64,000 nucleotides of DNA, taken from positions 1 to 64,000 of the forward strand of contig JADHZB010000496.1 in assembly GCA_015657535.1 (NCBI GenBank), read 5' to 3'. The position numbers were made by a program, and so were the translations under genes. Every line of letters starts with the position of its first letter. Positions within the stretch are counted from its first letter, which is position 1. Source of the stretch: Nephromyces sp. MM_2019 (lineage: Eukaryota > Apicomplexa > Aconoidasida > Nephromycida). This document shows positions 25,304-36,615 of this stretch, in pieces. The notes beneath the pieces are model-generated. The model was not told where the DNA came from and searched no databases. It saw nothing but the letters and a program-made list of their open reading frames with translations.

Positions 25304-26775
25304 ATGACTGACTCTAAAGAGACTAAAAATACTCATGAAAATCCTCTTACTGATTACATGGATAATTCATGTGTCATTATTGACAATGGAAGCGGCCTCA
25401 TAAAGTGTGGATTGGCCACCAACGCTCAACCATTACATGTTCGTTCCGTAGTTGGACGTAAGTCTCTTTTAAGATCTATAGCGACTCTAAAGAATAATAA
25501 TATTCATATGCACAACCACTTCACTGTTTGATATAATTTTAACCCATAATAATCACCCAGGTCCAAGAGTCCCTAAAATACTCATGGGTGGTGAAGATCA
25601 AACAGACTGTTATGTTGGACCTGATCTTGACAAATTTAGAGGGATTTTAACTTTAGATTATCCCATACAACATGGAATTGTTACAAATTGGTGAGAATAT
25701 ATCTAATCTCCATGTAAATGATCTTTTTAAATAGTTTATTTGATTCTTTAGGGATGATATGGAAAAACTTTGGCAGCATGTTTACTTTAAGACTTTGAAT
25801 GTCTTACCCGAGGAACAACCAGTTATCGTTACTGAAGCACCTTTAAATCCTAGAGCTCATAGAGAAAAACTTGCAAGTGTATTTTTTGAAAAATTTGAGG
25901 TCCCAGCTCTTTATGTTGGGACACAAGCTGTTTTATCGCTGTACGCTGGTGGAAGGGTAAATGGCCTGGTTGTTGATAGTGGAGATGGAGTCACTCACAT
26001 AGTACCTATATATGAAGGCTATGTTTTACCCCATGCTATTCTAAAGATGAATATAGCTGGCCATACTCTGACAAAATATTTGTTCCGCCTCCTAAATTCA
26101 AGCGGATACACATTCTCATCTACAGCAGATTTCGAAATTGTACGAGAAATTAAAGAAAGTGTTTGCTACGTTTGTAGCGATTTTAAGGCTGGTAAATTAT
26201 AAATTAAATATAAATATATATAAAATATTATTTTTTTCTTATCCTAATTTTTTACAAGAGTTGAATAAGTTTTACGAAAATCCTCAACTTGCTAAAAGGC
26301 ACGTACTACCAGACGGATCGGAAATCAGTGTAGATTCTGCTCAATTTCGATGCCCAGAAGTACTTTTCAATCCTAACTTGTTAGGAATAGATAAACAAGG
26401 CCTCCACTATATGGTGTGTTCCTCTATACTGGATTGTGATATAGACGTAAGAAAAAGGTTATTTGAAAACATTGTTCTATCGGGGGGATCCACAATGTTT
26501 CCTGGAATTAAAGAAAGGTATTTTAAGACATATGTTACACCTTGATTCAATTACAAGTTTTTTCTATAATTATTTGCAGGTTACAGAAAGAGGTAATGGC
26601 CCTATCCCATTCTAAAGCTTTAACTGTAAAAGTTGAGGCAAAAGATGAACGCAAGTTTCATGTCTGGATGGGAGCAGCAATCTTAAGCGCTTTACCACAA
26701 TTTTCTAAAGAACTATGTGTTACCAAACAAGAATATAATGAAAAAGGACCCAGGGCTTTGACCAAATTTTTTTAA
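25304..26775 (+). CDS. Actin-related protein (ARP1/ALP1-like divergent actin)
   Basis: A 392-residue actin-fold ATPase in five exons (25304-25457, 25561-25690, 25752-26191, 26259-26517, 26580-26775; 1179 bases in frame). Phosphate loop 1 is visible in [14 protein letters not shown], phosphate loop 2 in [18 protein letters not shown], and the adenosine motif in [11 protein letters not shown]. The C-terminus ends GPRALTKFF rather than actin's usual KCF. It has a longer acidic N-terminus than actin, keeps TNWDDMEKLW and [12 protein letters not shown], but differs at many surface positions. This suggests a filament-forming relative (Arp1/centractin, or the actin-like ALP proteins of apicomplexans) rather than conventional actin or the distant nuclear ARPs. 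A phylogeny is needed to fix the subclass. Confidence 0.88.
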
Positions 26776-28740
26776 AATCTATAAGTTAAGGGACCACACA
26801 CACATCCATTGTGATTATATCAAATAACAAAACTCGGGCCAATTTTCTTTTTTAGAAATTATTCGAACTACACAAAAGCTAATGATATTATTTTAATAAC
26901 ACTTTTATAGTTTAATTTTTTCAATTTTTGCACTAAACATAACAATATATACTTGAATCGTTTCAATATCAAAGATAAGAAATGTTTGTTCCAATTTAAT
27001 ACCACTCAATTATTCAAATGCATTACTTAATTTTTATTCAATCTTAAATGCATATCATCAAAGAGTTACAATCGAATAAACAAATCAATTTGTATTTATG
27101 ACTGTTTTCCATTAATTAAACCAAATCATTTACTGATTCTCAATTCTACTCTAGGTAACATCTTTATGAGCCACAATATAACGCTATAGGCAAGTAACTA
27201 ATCTAAAAGCATATTAATAACGCTTAGATAGGTCTCAACCCAATCTATATTATGTGAGAAAATGATCCCCTTAACAAATAGTATAGAAATTTATTACAAC
27301 AAAGTTCATCCTTAATCTTGATTTGTTTGCTTAAAACTGTTTTGACGCTCTTGAAAAAGTCAATGTTTCTCAAGTGACTATTTCATATCGAAAATGATTT
27401 TTTAGTATCATTTATTCAGAATGATGTAACTAATCAACTTTCCAAGTTCAAACATTATGGACTACCTATAGATAGGCGAATTTAAAAGAGCAATAGAAAA
27501 AATTCCTAATTTTAAGCCACTTTCCATTACGATTATCGGATAAATTTACAAAACTTGTTTAGATAACCATCAATAATTTCATATTGCTAAAAAAGCATAG
27601 ATTATTACATTAAATATATATGTTCAATAAATGTTAAAGGAATTAAAATAGAAAACTTTAGCTAAGCTTCTCTCACGTTACTTAAGACAGATCATCTCAG
27701 ATGCTTCAATTTTAGACTCATTAGCTTACTTTCACAAAATTACCTTGACTTTATTATCTAATTTGTTTTTAATTTTAGAAATCAAAATCAATTATCTAGT
27801 TAACAACACTACTGATTGTAAACTCCATCCCATCTAAAAATTTATTTATTTTATTCTAGGACTTATTGTAAAAGTTTAAATTTCTAACCTCTTTAATATC
27901 TGTTTATTACATTTGTATGATTACTTTCTCATTAAAATATAGCTGTTTGGAATTTGTCAATAGAATTGAAATCTACTTGAATTTTATTGTCTGAAGACTG
28001 AAATGCTTACCTGAGATTAGTGACCATAATGCTTAATGGGAAAATGAAAATCTTCACTCGAGAGATTTTTTCACCTATGGTTATGATGTGACTTTGTCAT
28101 GCTGTGAATATAATAAAAAAGTTCAAGCAATTAAATTTGTTTCAAGGGATCATTGAAATCCCTATTTTTAACATAGTTATGAGTTGATAAATATAACAAG
28201 CTCTTAATTAATGATTTTAATTTATTCTCTTTGCTTTAACTAGTATAAGAAATAAAGAGTAAGATGAAAAACTAAAAAAACTTAATTAGACAAAAGCTGT
28301 GACAATACACTTGTGTGTTTGGACTTAAGCTAGGATAATATTTTATTGTAGCTAAAGAGTAAAAGATATGTGTGTATAAGCTTTTTCTTAAAAAAGACAC
28401 TTCAAAATTTTTAAACAAGCTTTAGAGTGCCGAGAAAACAAAAGAGTAATAGTCTTTAAAAGTAAACTTATCCTATTGCTTAAAGTAATTACCACACTTT
28501 GCTTTATGATTTTCAAATCATACTAAAGCTTTCACACATTACTCAACTTTTTATCAAATAAATCAGCTCAGAAGCTGATATGGCTATTCTCATTTTTTAT
28601 TCCCTTTAATTATTAAATACATGATAAATAACAAAGGTGAAATACTAACAAATGTAAGTAATCAAGATATTTTCAATCCACTAAGCTTAGATACACACCA
28701 TAAAAAGATGTACATTAATTTGCAATGATTACTCCCCATA
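26776..28740. other. Intergenic, same-strand spacer
   Basis: About 2 kb of AT-rich DNA with no long open frame, no repeat array and no obvious RNA structure. It presumably holds the 3' end of the actin-related gene and the promoter of the next gene. Confidence 0.7.
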
Positions 28741-29977
28741 ATGAAACATCGTACTAAAATTGAAAAGAATGTATCCATAGAAGCTAAAGGAAAATCTGTC
28801 TTCTTGTATTGGCCGAATATTATAGGTAAATAACTCTACACAATAAGACTGGAAAACAAGGATCATTTAATGTTTTCTAATTTTTGAGTATTATAGGCAA
28901 TAAATTTTCTATTTTCCTTTTCAGGTTACATACGAATTATATTAGCTATTTTAGGAGTATTCTGGGCATACAGAGATAGTGCAGTTTTAGTTTTATTTTA
29001 TTCAATCAGTCAAGTTCTCGATGGTCTGGATGGATGGGTTGCTAGAAGATTTAACCAAGGTTCCTTACTTTTACCAATAGAAGTTATTTTCAAGAGGAGT
29101 ATAATATATATATATTTATTGTTAATTTATCAGAATCAAAACTTGGTGCTGTTTTAGACCAAGTTATAGACAGGTGACACAATTACAGCTAACATAAATT
29201 ATCTAATCAATGAATTTTTTACAAATATCAGGCTTTCAACAATCTACATTTATATATTGAATTGCCAGGTTTACCCATCATTTACTCCAAGTATTTTTTT
29301 TTTCATAAAAATTCAAAAATCTATTTACACAATGCCCTAATTTTCATCACCCAGTAATTATAATTCTTCTAACAATAGACATTGGTGGTCACTGGATCCA
29401 TACTTTTGGGTTAGTGCTTAATTTTTTACGATTTGGTTGAGCCAGAATTATTTAACACAGTTCCATTTACGATGAACTTGGGCGACCAACTCTTAATTCC
29501 TTGCACGTGTCTATCAGAGCTGCATTTGATAATTCCATCTCACACAAAAAGATACCTCAGTCTTGGGCTTTATTAAGGCTATATTATATGAACAAGGGTA
29601 AGCTCATAAAATTTGCCTAATGGTACCAATTGTTATAATTTCTCTTAAAACTATGTTTCCCTCAAGGAATTATGGTTAGTAGTATTATCGCCCATGAAAG
29701 TTTTTGGATGGCTTTATTCTTACGCAGTCAAATAAAAAGTCCTTACAACATCAGATCTACATTAGGTAAAAAAAGTCAAATTAAATTGAAACTCTGAAAT
29801 CATTTTCATTCTTTCTTAGTGGAAATTCTTATTTATGCTGGAGCACCGCTGGCCATATTCAAAATGGTAATCAATTTATTGAACCCTATCATTAAAAATA
29901 AAAAATCCAAAATTTACTAACAGATCACTAATGCTATGCAAGTCTTATTTGGCGCAATCGTCTTATCTGAGTTGTAA
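28741..29977 (+). CDS. PIS: CDP-diacylglycerol-inositol 3-phosphatidyltransferase (PI synthase)
   Basis: Makes phosphatidylinositol from CDP-diacylglycerol and myo-inositol in the ER membrane. It has 236 residues in nine short exons (28741-28825, 28925-29059, 29134-29173, 29232-29290, 29355-29409, 29461-29597, 29667-29765, 29820-29866, 29924-29977; 711 bases in frame). The complete CDP-alcohol phosphotransferase motif D-x2-D-G-x2-A-R-x8-G-x3-D-x3-D occupies residues 61-86 (DGLDGWVARRFNQ through VIDR). Several hydrophobic segments flank it, including IIIILLTIDIGGHWIH, whose D-x-x-x-H-W resembles PI synthases rather than choline or ethanolamine enzymes. Length matches yeast and plant PIS (about 220-230). 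The fourth exon ends at an internal GTATTT donor; reading to the nearer GTTTAC would break the frame. Confidence 0.88.
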
Positions 29978-30687
29978 TAACATCTTTATATTTGAACAAG
30001 GATACAATGGTTTTAGCTAAAACAACTTTTCTCGAACTGTCATTATGGATAAGATTCAGAATGTATCGAATTTATACCTTACTCGTGATAATTGAATTAA
30101 ATTGAACAACATTTTATAAACTAACAATGGATACAATAATGGTCCATAATTACCGTTATTAGTAGCTTTTGGAAACTTTACAAGTATTTAATGAGAATGA
30201 TCAAGAATGATACATTAAAAAATACTAAATCCTTCAAAAATCAGTTTAATTTGCTATAATTATAAGATAATAAAATAAATATTCAAAAAAATTCCCGCAT
30301 TAAGTTTATCCTATCAAAAATAAGAAGTATACATAATTTATTAATGCTTTTCTCTTGAAAGTTTAACAATATTAGAAATAACAGTGATATGTTTATTCGA
30401 TTTTACTTTATATAAATATCTAGTTGAAAATTATCGAATATACATGATATCTAAGTAATCTGTTAAATAATATATGGGATAATTTACTTTAAAGTACTGA
30501 ACTAATAAGAAATTTACAAACTTGCAATTTTTAAAAAAATATAGTAGTTTATTTTATCCTTGTTATAAAACTTTAATCAGTTCAAATTTATTAGATAGTT
30601 AGCATATCAACATCAAATTGATTGAGTTAAAATATTCATTCAAGGCTTACTAGATTTAGCTTGTAATAAACTATAAGTTTTACACTA
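29978..30687. other. Intergenic, between convergent genes
   Basis: 0.7 kb of AT-rich DNA between two 3' ends. No feature seen. Confidence 0.75.
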
Positions 30688-31989
30688 TTATGTCTTTTGG
30701 TCATAATGACGCAAGAAAATGAGCTCCTGGGGTGATAATTCCAATCTATAATGATAAGCAAAAATGTTGAAATTAGTACAAATTTTTAAATATTCTGAAA
30801 GAAATATCACCTGCATGTTGAACAAGTTTTATTCAGTTGGTTCCATTTTGATATACATCCCCAGCAGAAGATATGGCCACAAGGAGTTGCTGTTGGTAGT
30901 TTACAAAAGTCTAAACATAATTGACATCTAAAATTTGTACCTGCTTTTTTTGATTCTGAAATGTTGTATCAATAAGAATCGCTTTTATTTTTATTGAAGG
31001 TTTAATTTTACCTTTCAACGACTGGAGCCGGCATATTTCCAATGAATTAGATTGAGGTTTGGAGACATATCCCAGTTCTAAATCTTTAATGAGAAAACGG
31101 TCTATCGTTTTCCCGATGGTAACAAAAAATTGAAGGAGTAATAGAACTATTAGGAATTGGTACTTGTTATCAGATGAATTTTTTAACGATGCATCGATAT
31201 ACTTAAGACCAAGTATTCTTGTAAGGAAAAATATTATATATACATGTTGTTTATTGGTTAAGGCTATTGATGATAGTTATAAAAGTTACCTTTTGCTGAA
31301 ATGCATAAACTTCCCATTTTTCAGGAAAAAGACTGTATGTAAAAGCTTAAAACCTATAAAGCAAGATAAAAATCGATGTATTTTCTAAATTAAGATGGGC
31401 CTTACTTAACATACACTTTATTAATGGGTCAAGTAGTTGAAATGATATACTTTTTAGCGATCTGTCTTTTAACTCCAGGTTTAAGCTTCTGCAAGAGATT
31501 TAAAAGTAGTGTATTTTTTAATTTGTTAAAATTTGAGTTGTTTTTAAGAAACCTTAATTTCTTTGAAAGGTAATTTGGTACTAAACTAAGAATCACTAAA
31601 ACAATTATTCTTATAGTGCTGGGTTTTCCAAGATCCCCTTGTGTAACCTTAAAGAAATGAAAATTATTCAAAGCTTTGCACAAGTACACAAATATAAAAA
31701 GTAATTTCTAATCGAATATCTGGCTTTTAAACATAACTAGCTATGCATGACCTACTTCAATCAAATTGCAATATTGTTCTCCAAAAGTCCCATTACCAAG
31801 CTTGGTTAAAATTAAATAGCTACTTTTTACCATCAATTCGATTTCAGCTTTCAATGAGTGGACAAAAGATGTTCCATTTGTAGGTATAGAGGTTAAAAAG
31901 TCATCCGTGGCATTTTTCAGATATTCGATTATTCGAAAATCCTTTTGGTCACTTCTGATCTGAGAAGAAGATGATGCAAAGTTCATCAT
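30688..31989 (-). CDS. PEX10: Peroxin 10, RING-finger E3 of the peroxisomal import machinery
   Basis: Integral peroxisomal membrane RING ubiquitin ligase that works with PEX2 and PEX12 to ubiquitinate and recycle the import receptor PEX5 (family knowledge). Six exons (31989-31756, 31647-31474, 31384-31290, 31217-31012, 30955-30811, 30745-30688) give about 303 residues in frame. The C-terminal C3HC4 RING is complete, with FRCQLCLDF, then TATPCGHIFCWGCI, then KTCSTCR, and the protein ends with the family's LxFLRHYD-type tail. Upstream are LGNGTFGEQYCNLIE and LLHTVFFLKNGKFMHFSKR joined to ILGLKYI, both PEX10 landmarks. The second intron's donor (GTTAAA, after 31474) and the third's acceptor (AAG, before 31217) are non-standard but are the joins that restore the family pattern. 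The frame is open for seven codons upstream (GTG at 32010) with no ATG. Confidence 0.9.
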
Positions 31990-32799
31990 CTCTATTTTTA
32001 TCAAAGCCACTCATAAATAAACAATCGGTATTATTGATATAATCTGAACCACAAAATTTGCCAATAACTACCTGGTTTTTTAGACTCTTTCAATCTATAC
32101 ATATATATTTATATATATACATTTCTTCCTAAGCTTATTGATCATCTAGAATTAAAAACAGACAAGAGCTTAAGGGAGCAGCCAGTTCCAAGTAAAGAAT
32201 TTAATACTTAGATTATTAAATATACAATTTTTAATTTCCCAGATATTTTACCTGCTGATTATTTTATATAACACTATAGTTATTAAACTCGTAGAATCAC
32301 CAGCTATGAATTTTTTTAAATATTCCTTTTGATAGTATCGTATAGCTGCTTTAGGAGTGTTAAAACATAAATATCTTGTAGATCTAACACAATTTACTTT
32401 ATGATATTAAAGTCTTTAAATTTGAGATTTTTTAGCTATAAGTAATTTAAAAAGTTAAAGTCAATGTGTAAATTAATCGTGGAAAAGCTATTTACTTTTT
32501 AAGAATATATATTAAAATGAGCTATATCAATATTTAAAACAAGTGATTTTTTTTTAAAACTTTTGTTTCAAGACTTTTAATTTTTTATTTTCGATATTCA
32601 TATTGTGTTATATAGATATAATAAATTGACAAATTTTTCAGGAGACCTCTGTATATTGTTGTACTATTGAAAATTCGTCTGAGTAATAAAAAATCAAATC
32701 AGTTGACAGTTGTGGAGGAGAGTTGTTAAGCTTTAAAGGTCTATTAAAACCATTAGAACTCACTGTGATGAACTTTTTTCACTGAAATAGTTTAATATT
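31990..32799. other. Intergenic, same-strand spacer
   Basis: 0.8 kb of AT-rich DNA between the LOG-family stop and the PEX10 start. A TA-rich patch lies near 32098-32122. No gene seen. Confidence 0.7.
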
Positions 32800-33900
32800 T
32801 TATATATTGATGTCAAGGGTAGAATCAGCATCTACATATACTCCTTTTAAAACACGGTTGGACTTATGGACATGTGAGTTCCCAAGGACCAATTTATCTG
32901 CAAGAATATGACTTTTGAAATGTTGAAAAGCTTCTTCAGGGTCATCAGTGATAAATAACTGCTCTTTGTCTTGCTCTGAAATAGTTCCATATTCCACTAA
33001 AACGTTGAAGTTTATAGTTTGCTCCCAAAAGTCCTTCCCAAGGAGAACAACAGGGATATCCCTTTTTAGCTTACCAGTTTGCTTAAGTGTAAGTATTTCC
33101 ATAAGCTCATCTAATGTTCCAAATCCACCAGGTACGGCTATCAAACCAATAGCTAGGTAAGCCATCCAAAACTTTCTTGTAAAGAAGTAGTGAAATTCAA
33201 AAGCAAGGTCTGGATCAACGTAACCATTTAAGCCAGGTTCAAATGGTAAAGAAATGCCCATGCCCATAGAGCGAGCTCCTGGGACGTCATGGGCACCTTT
33301 ATTAGCGGCTTCCATTAACCCTTTACCTCCTCCGGTACAAACTGCTACTTGTGAAGTTTCACAATTGTTTTTGATGGATTCAAGATCTAAACTGAAATAT
33401 TTCGATGGCGCCACAGATGGACTTGGTACTTCCTTTATTATTTTTGCAAGTGCTTCCCTTGCCTCGTGAGTCTTAAACCAAGTCATTATTTTGGTAGTTA
33501 AATCTCTGGTTTTGTCCCAGTAAACACAGAGTTTTTCTATTCTCGAAAGTCTAAGCTTTCTTCTTTCTCCTTCTAAAATAGTTTTGGTGTCATTTATAGA
33601 GTAAGCTTGTTCGAGCTCAATTTCACATCGTTTCATCTCGAAGTCCCAGGTTTCTCTTGAATAGCTCCTAGCTGAACCGAACACTAGAACGGAGAACATA
33701 ACATTTGCATTTTGAAGCCTTTCTTGAACCTCCAAATATTCGCAAAGAATTCGAACATGACGAGCTGACCTACTATGCATCCATTCAGAATTGTCATAAG
33801 ATTTTTTGGGATGTAGTCCAGGTTTTCGTTTAGGAAAAATTTCAGATATGCCCCAATTGGGGTCTGTAGAAGGTGATGAAGAGCTCTCTGTTTTGTTCAT
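32800..33900 (-). CDS. LOG-family nucleotide 5'-monophosphate phosphoribohydrolase
   Basis: A single-exon, 366-residue Rossmann-fold protein. The diagnostic LOG/YgdH motifs are present: VCTGGGKGLMEAANKGA near residue 190 and PGGFGTLDELMEILTLKQ near 257 (P-G-G-x-G-T-x-x-E). LOG enzymes release the base from nucleoside 5'-monophosphates; in plants and some fungi and bacteria they activate cytokinins (family knowledge). Residues 45-140 carry an Arg/Glu-rich helical segment before the core, so the protein is longer than the compact 180-220-residue plant LOG. The long form is seen in other groups. Substrate is unknown here, and a general purine or pyrimidine nucleotidase role is as likely as cytokinin production. 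The gene has no intron, unlike most neighbours. Confidence 0.9.
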   Translation of the reverse strand: MNKTESSSSPSTDPNWGISEIFPKRKPGLHPKKSYDNSEWMHSRSARHVRILCEYLEVQERLQNANVMFSVLVFGSARSYSRETWDFEMKRCEIELEQAYSINDTKTILEGERRKLRLSRIEKLCVYWDKTRDLTTKIMTWFKTHEAREALAKIIKEVPSPSVAPSKYFSLDLESIKNNCETSQVAVCTGGGKGLMEAANKGAHDVPGARSMGMGISLPFEPGLNGYVDPDLAFEFHYFFTRKFWMAYLAIGLIAVPGGFGTLDELMEILTLKQTGKLKRDIPVVLLGKDFWEQTINFNVLVEYGTISEQDKEQLFITDDPEEAFQHFKSHILADKLVLGNSHVHKSNRVLKGVYVDADSTLDINI

Positions 33901-35530
33901 CTTTGTTTGGGCAAATCAAATGATTCAAAATTATTTTATAAAATAGTGATAAAATGATAGTCTTAATTCAAAAAGTTTAATGTTTTATGTTGAAATGAAA
34001 ATTTAACTTCTAAATATAATGCTGATATAACATTGCTTTCATGCTGTGACAGGGTAGTATAAAAAGTAGAAATAAGTTGATAGAACTAGGCCATTTGTGT
34101 TTAGTAAGTTTACAAATATTAACTGATTATAATAGACATGTAACTAATTGACTTGTTATCAATACGTTTTTAAACTTAGTTGAAAAATTGGATTTTTTGT
34201 TTACATTTTATATTTTTGTTAGTAAAGTTAAAATCTCCTCAATTTTAACAAAGTGAACTTCCCAATCTTGATGGAAAAATTATAAATAAACGTACTTAAA
34301 ACTTTACAATATTTTGAATAGAGCCTCAGTAACTTTTTGCTTCATACTGCTACTAGCTCTATACACAATTAGCAACAAGTTATAATCAAAAAGCCTGCAT
34401 GCCTAGATCAACACATCTAACACAGCTCGACTATTAGCCTGGACACTAAATTATGTTGTAATATATTGGAGTGTTGTGCTTTGATCCTAAGAATCATCGA
34501 TTTTGTCTTCTTTTAGATAACTTAGAGCTAGAAAAAGTGACTGAAATACTCAAAAATTCAATAAATTTTATCAATTAGTATAAATTTTATTAGCAAGTGT
34601 AGAACTTTATAGTTTTTAATAATATAGAAATGGCTTCAATTGGCATCTATAAAGATTAATTAGTATGAATCTCAACCATATTTTAAACTCTACTCATATA
34701 CATAACTTCAGGTTTTGGGTCATTTCTTAAACCATAATCATGAAGATCAGTAATATACAAAATTCTCCGATTTTGTAGCAGTTTAAGGTTTTTATATTCT
34801 CTTAAGACAATTGCACCATCTTTCCAAATTTGTCATCGGCAAAAAATACTTTAGCTGAAAACTAAGTTCAATAGCACAACAAGCGACTGAAGTTAAAACG
34901 GATGGCTTTAATTAGTTCCATAACAATTTATAAGCTATAGTATCAAAGGTACAACTTAACAGTGACCCAAAAGGGTTACCACTCTATTATATTGAATTTT
35001 TTGGATATAAATTTTGTGAAAATTATATAAATCATATTAAGTTAGAGATCGGTAAAGAATCCCAGTGAACTAAACAACACAGTTTTTTATACATAGAATT
35101 GTTTTCTAAATGGATTTTAATTCATTAACTAGTCTTTTACTGTGATTCATTCTGTTTTTGAAACTTATATAAAACAAAACAAAACCCTTTGAGAGTAAGC
35201 TGATTTTTATAATCATTTATTTATGTAAATAATCGGTAAAAAATTATCATTCTTCATGTGAATCAATAAAACACAAGAAGTGCTTTCCAAAATCTCGAAG
35301 CAAAATGAACATTTTTTTGCCTTAAAATGTTCACTAATCAATCCATGACATTATGTCACATAACTTCTTCCTTTTTTCAACAAAAATTATTGATATTTTA
35401 GAATTTAATTACAAAAATTGAAAGTAAGTAATCTGGGATAAGTAGCAGCTTGCTATGAGTGATAGAAGATGACATCATTTAAGTTTTAGACTCTTTGTGT
35501 CAGGCGAGTAGTAAGGCTATGACAATTGCT
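33901..35530. other. Intergenic, same-strand spacer
   Basis: 1.6 kb of AT-rich DNA with no supported gene or repeat array. Confidence 0.7.
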
Positions 35531-36615
35531 TTAGATATTGAGTTTTAATAACCGTGTATTTGATATAGGAACCAAAAGATGTGTAGGTGGATTTATTTTA
35601 ATATTATTTGAGTTATATCCAGACACTCCCTCTGTAGAAAATGCATTGAAAGTTAGTGTTCAGACTGTAGCATATTTTAAATTGCTGAGCCTTGGACTCT
35701 CAGTTTTCTGGTTATACTAGAATAAGCAAATTATTAATTATTCTTACCTTTTATGTTAAGGTTATTTTTCGTAAAATCTGCCTGAGATTTTGTTGGGTAA
35801 GCATGACACTTTGTTAGTTGAGCTTGAGATTTTGTTGAATAAGCCTAGATTTATGAATTATTTATCAAATCACTCCTTGTACTGAAATAATCTTTAAAAA
35901 ACTATATACCTGAAAAGAATTGACTGTTAAAATTACCTTTTTGCTATATTGATCCAAGAACTTATTAATTTGATCTATGAAGTAAAAGTCAGTCCTTTGA
36001 GTCTCCAAAGGCTGGGATTGATGAAGAAGCAAATCTTTAGTTTTATCTAATTTTGGGTTATGATGCAGAGGTCTCAATCCATTTTCATTTTCTAAACATT
36101 TTAAATAATTTAAAGCATTTCGAAAAATTGGTTTAAAATTAGGGGCTGTATGTAACGTAGCATGATGAAACTACCAACTTTTAGTAAAGGAACTGTAATA
36201 ATCATCATTAGAATCCCAGAATTTACTCCAAAAATCACGATCCAAGCATATTTGATGTGTCAATTTATAGAAACCCTCAGCTATAAGCTGAAATATATCT
36301 GAGAATTTACTTTTAACGTGCTCCCAATTGCTTTGAGTAACTAAAAATGTATTTTTGAAGAATTTTTATATCTTTGAAAGCCTCCTTCATTATACAGCTA
36401 CAAGTCACTTACCAAATTTTCTTTGGGATTCCTCCAATATATTTGACACTGTATTTTTAAATCCTGAAGGATCAAATCTTGGTTCAAAATTAACTGATGG
36501 TGAATAGTTTTTATGTATTTTTCATTTCTATTTAGTGTTTAGGTATTTTAATGATTATAATTTTAATATCGCTTAAAAAAGCAAATTTACTTGTTTGATT
36601 ATTACATTTATACAT
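35531..36615 (-). CDS. Unrecognised intron-rich gene, 224-residue product
   Basis: Six exons (36615-36591, 36493-36413, 36340-36179, 36145-35937, 35844-35748, 35631-35531) join to 675 bases in frame, which strongly suggests a real gene though the product matches nothing I know. The N-terminal half is helical and aromatic-rich, with FDPSGFKNTVSNILEE, WEHVKSKFSDIFQLIAEGFY and DRDFWSKFWDSNDDYY. The middle has PNFKPIFRNALNYLKCLEN. The fifth exon encodes two copies of a 14-residue unit (AYSTKSQAQLTKCH and AYPTKSQADFTKNN). No transmembrane segment or signal peptide is seen. The first exon is short and its ATG at 36613-36615 is only the nearest possible start; an upstream exon spliced at the AG just before 36617 cannot be excluded. 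Confidence 0.65.
35755..35844 (-). repeat. Tandem 42-base duplication inside a coding exon
   Basis: Two adjacent, in-frame copies of a 42-base unit encode AYSTKSQAQLTKCH and AYPTKSQADFTKNN. The 14-residue register is kept, with 10 of 14 residues identical, so the duplication is recent enough to see but has diverged. Confidence 0.75.

Noticed and set aside
35755..35844. Possible CRISPR-like or transposon repeat
   Set aside because: Only two copies, in frame within an exon that joins cleanly; it is an internal protein duplication.
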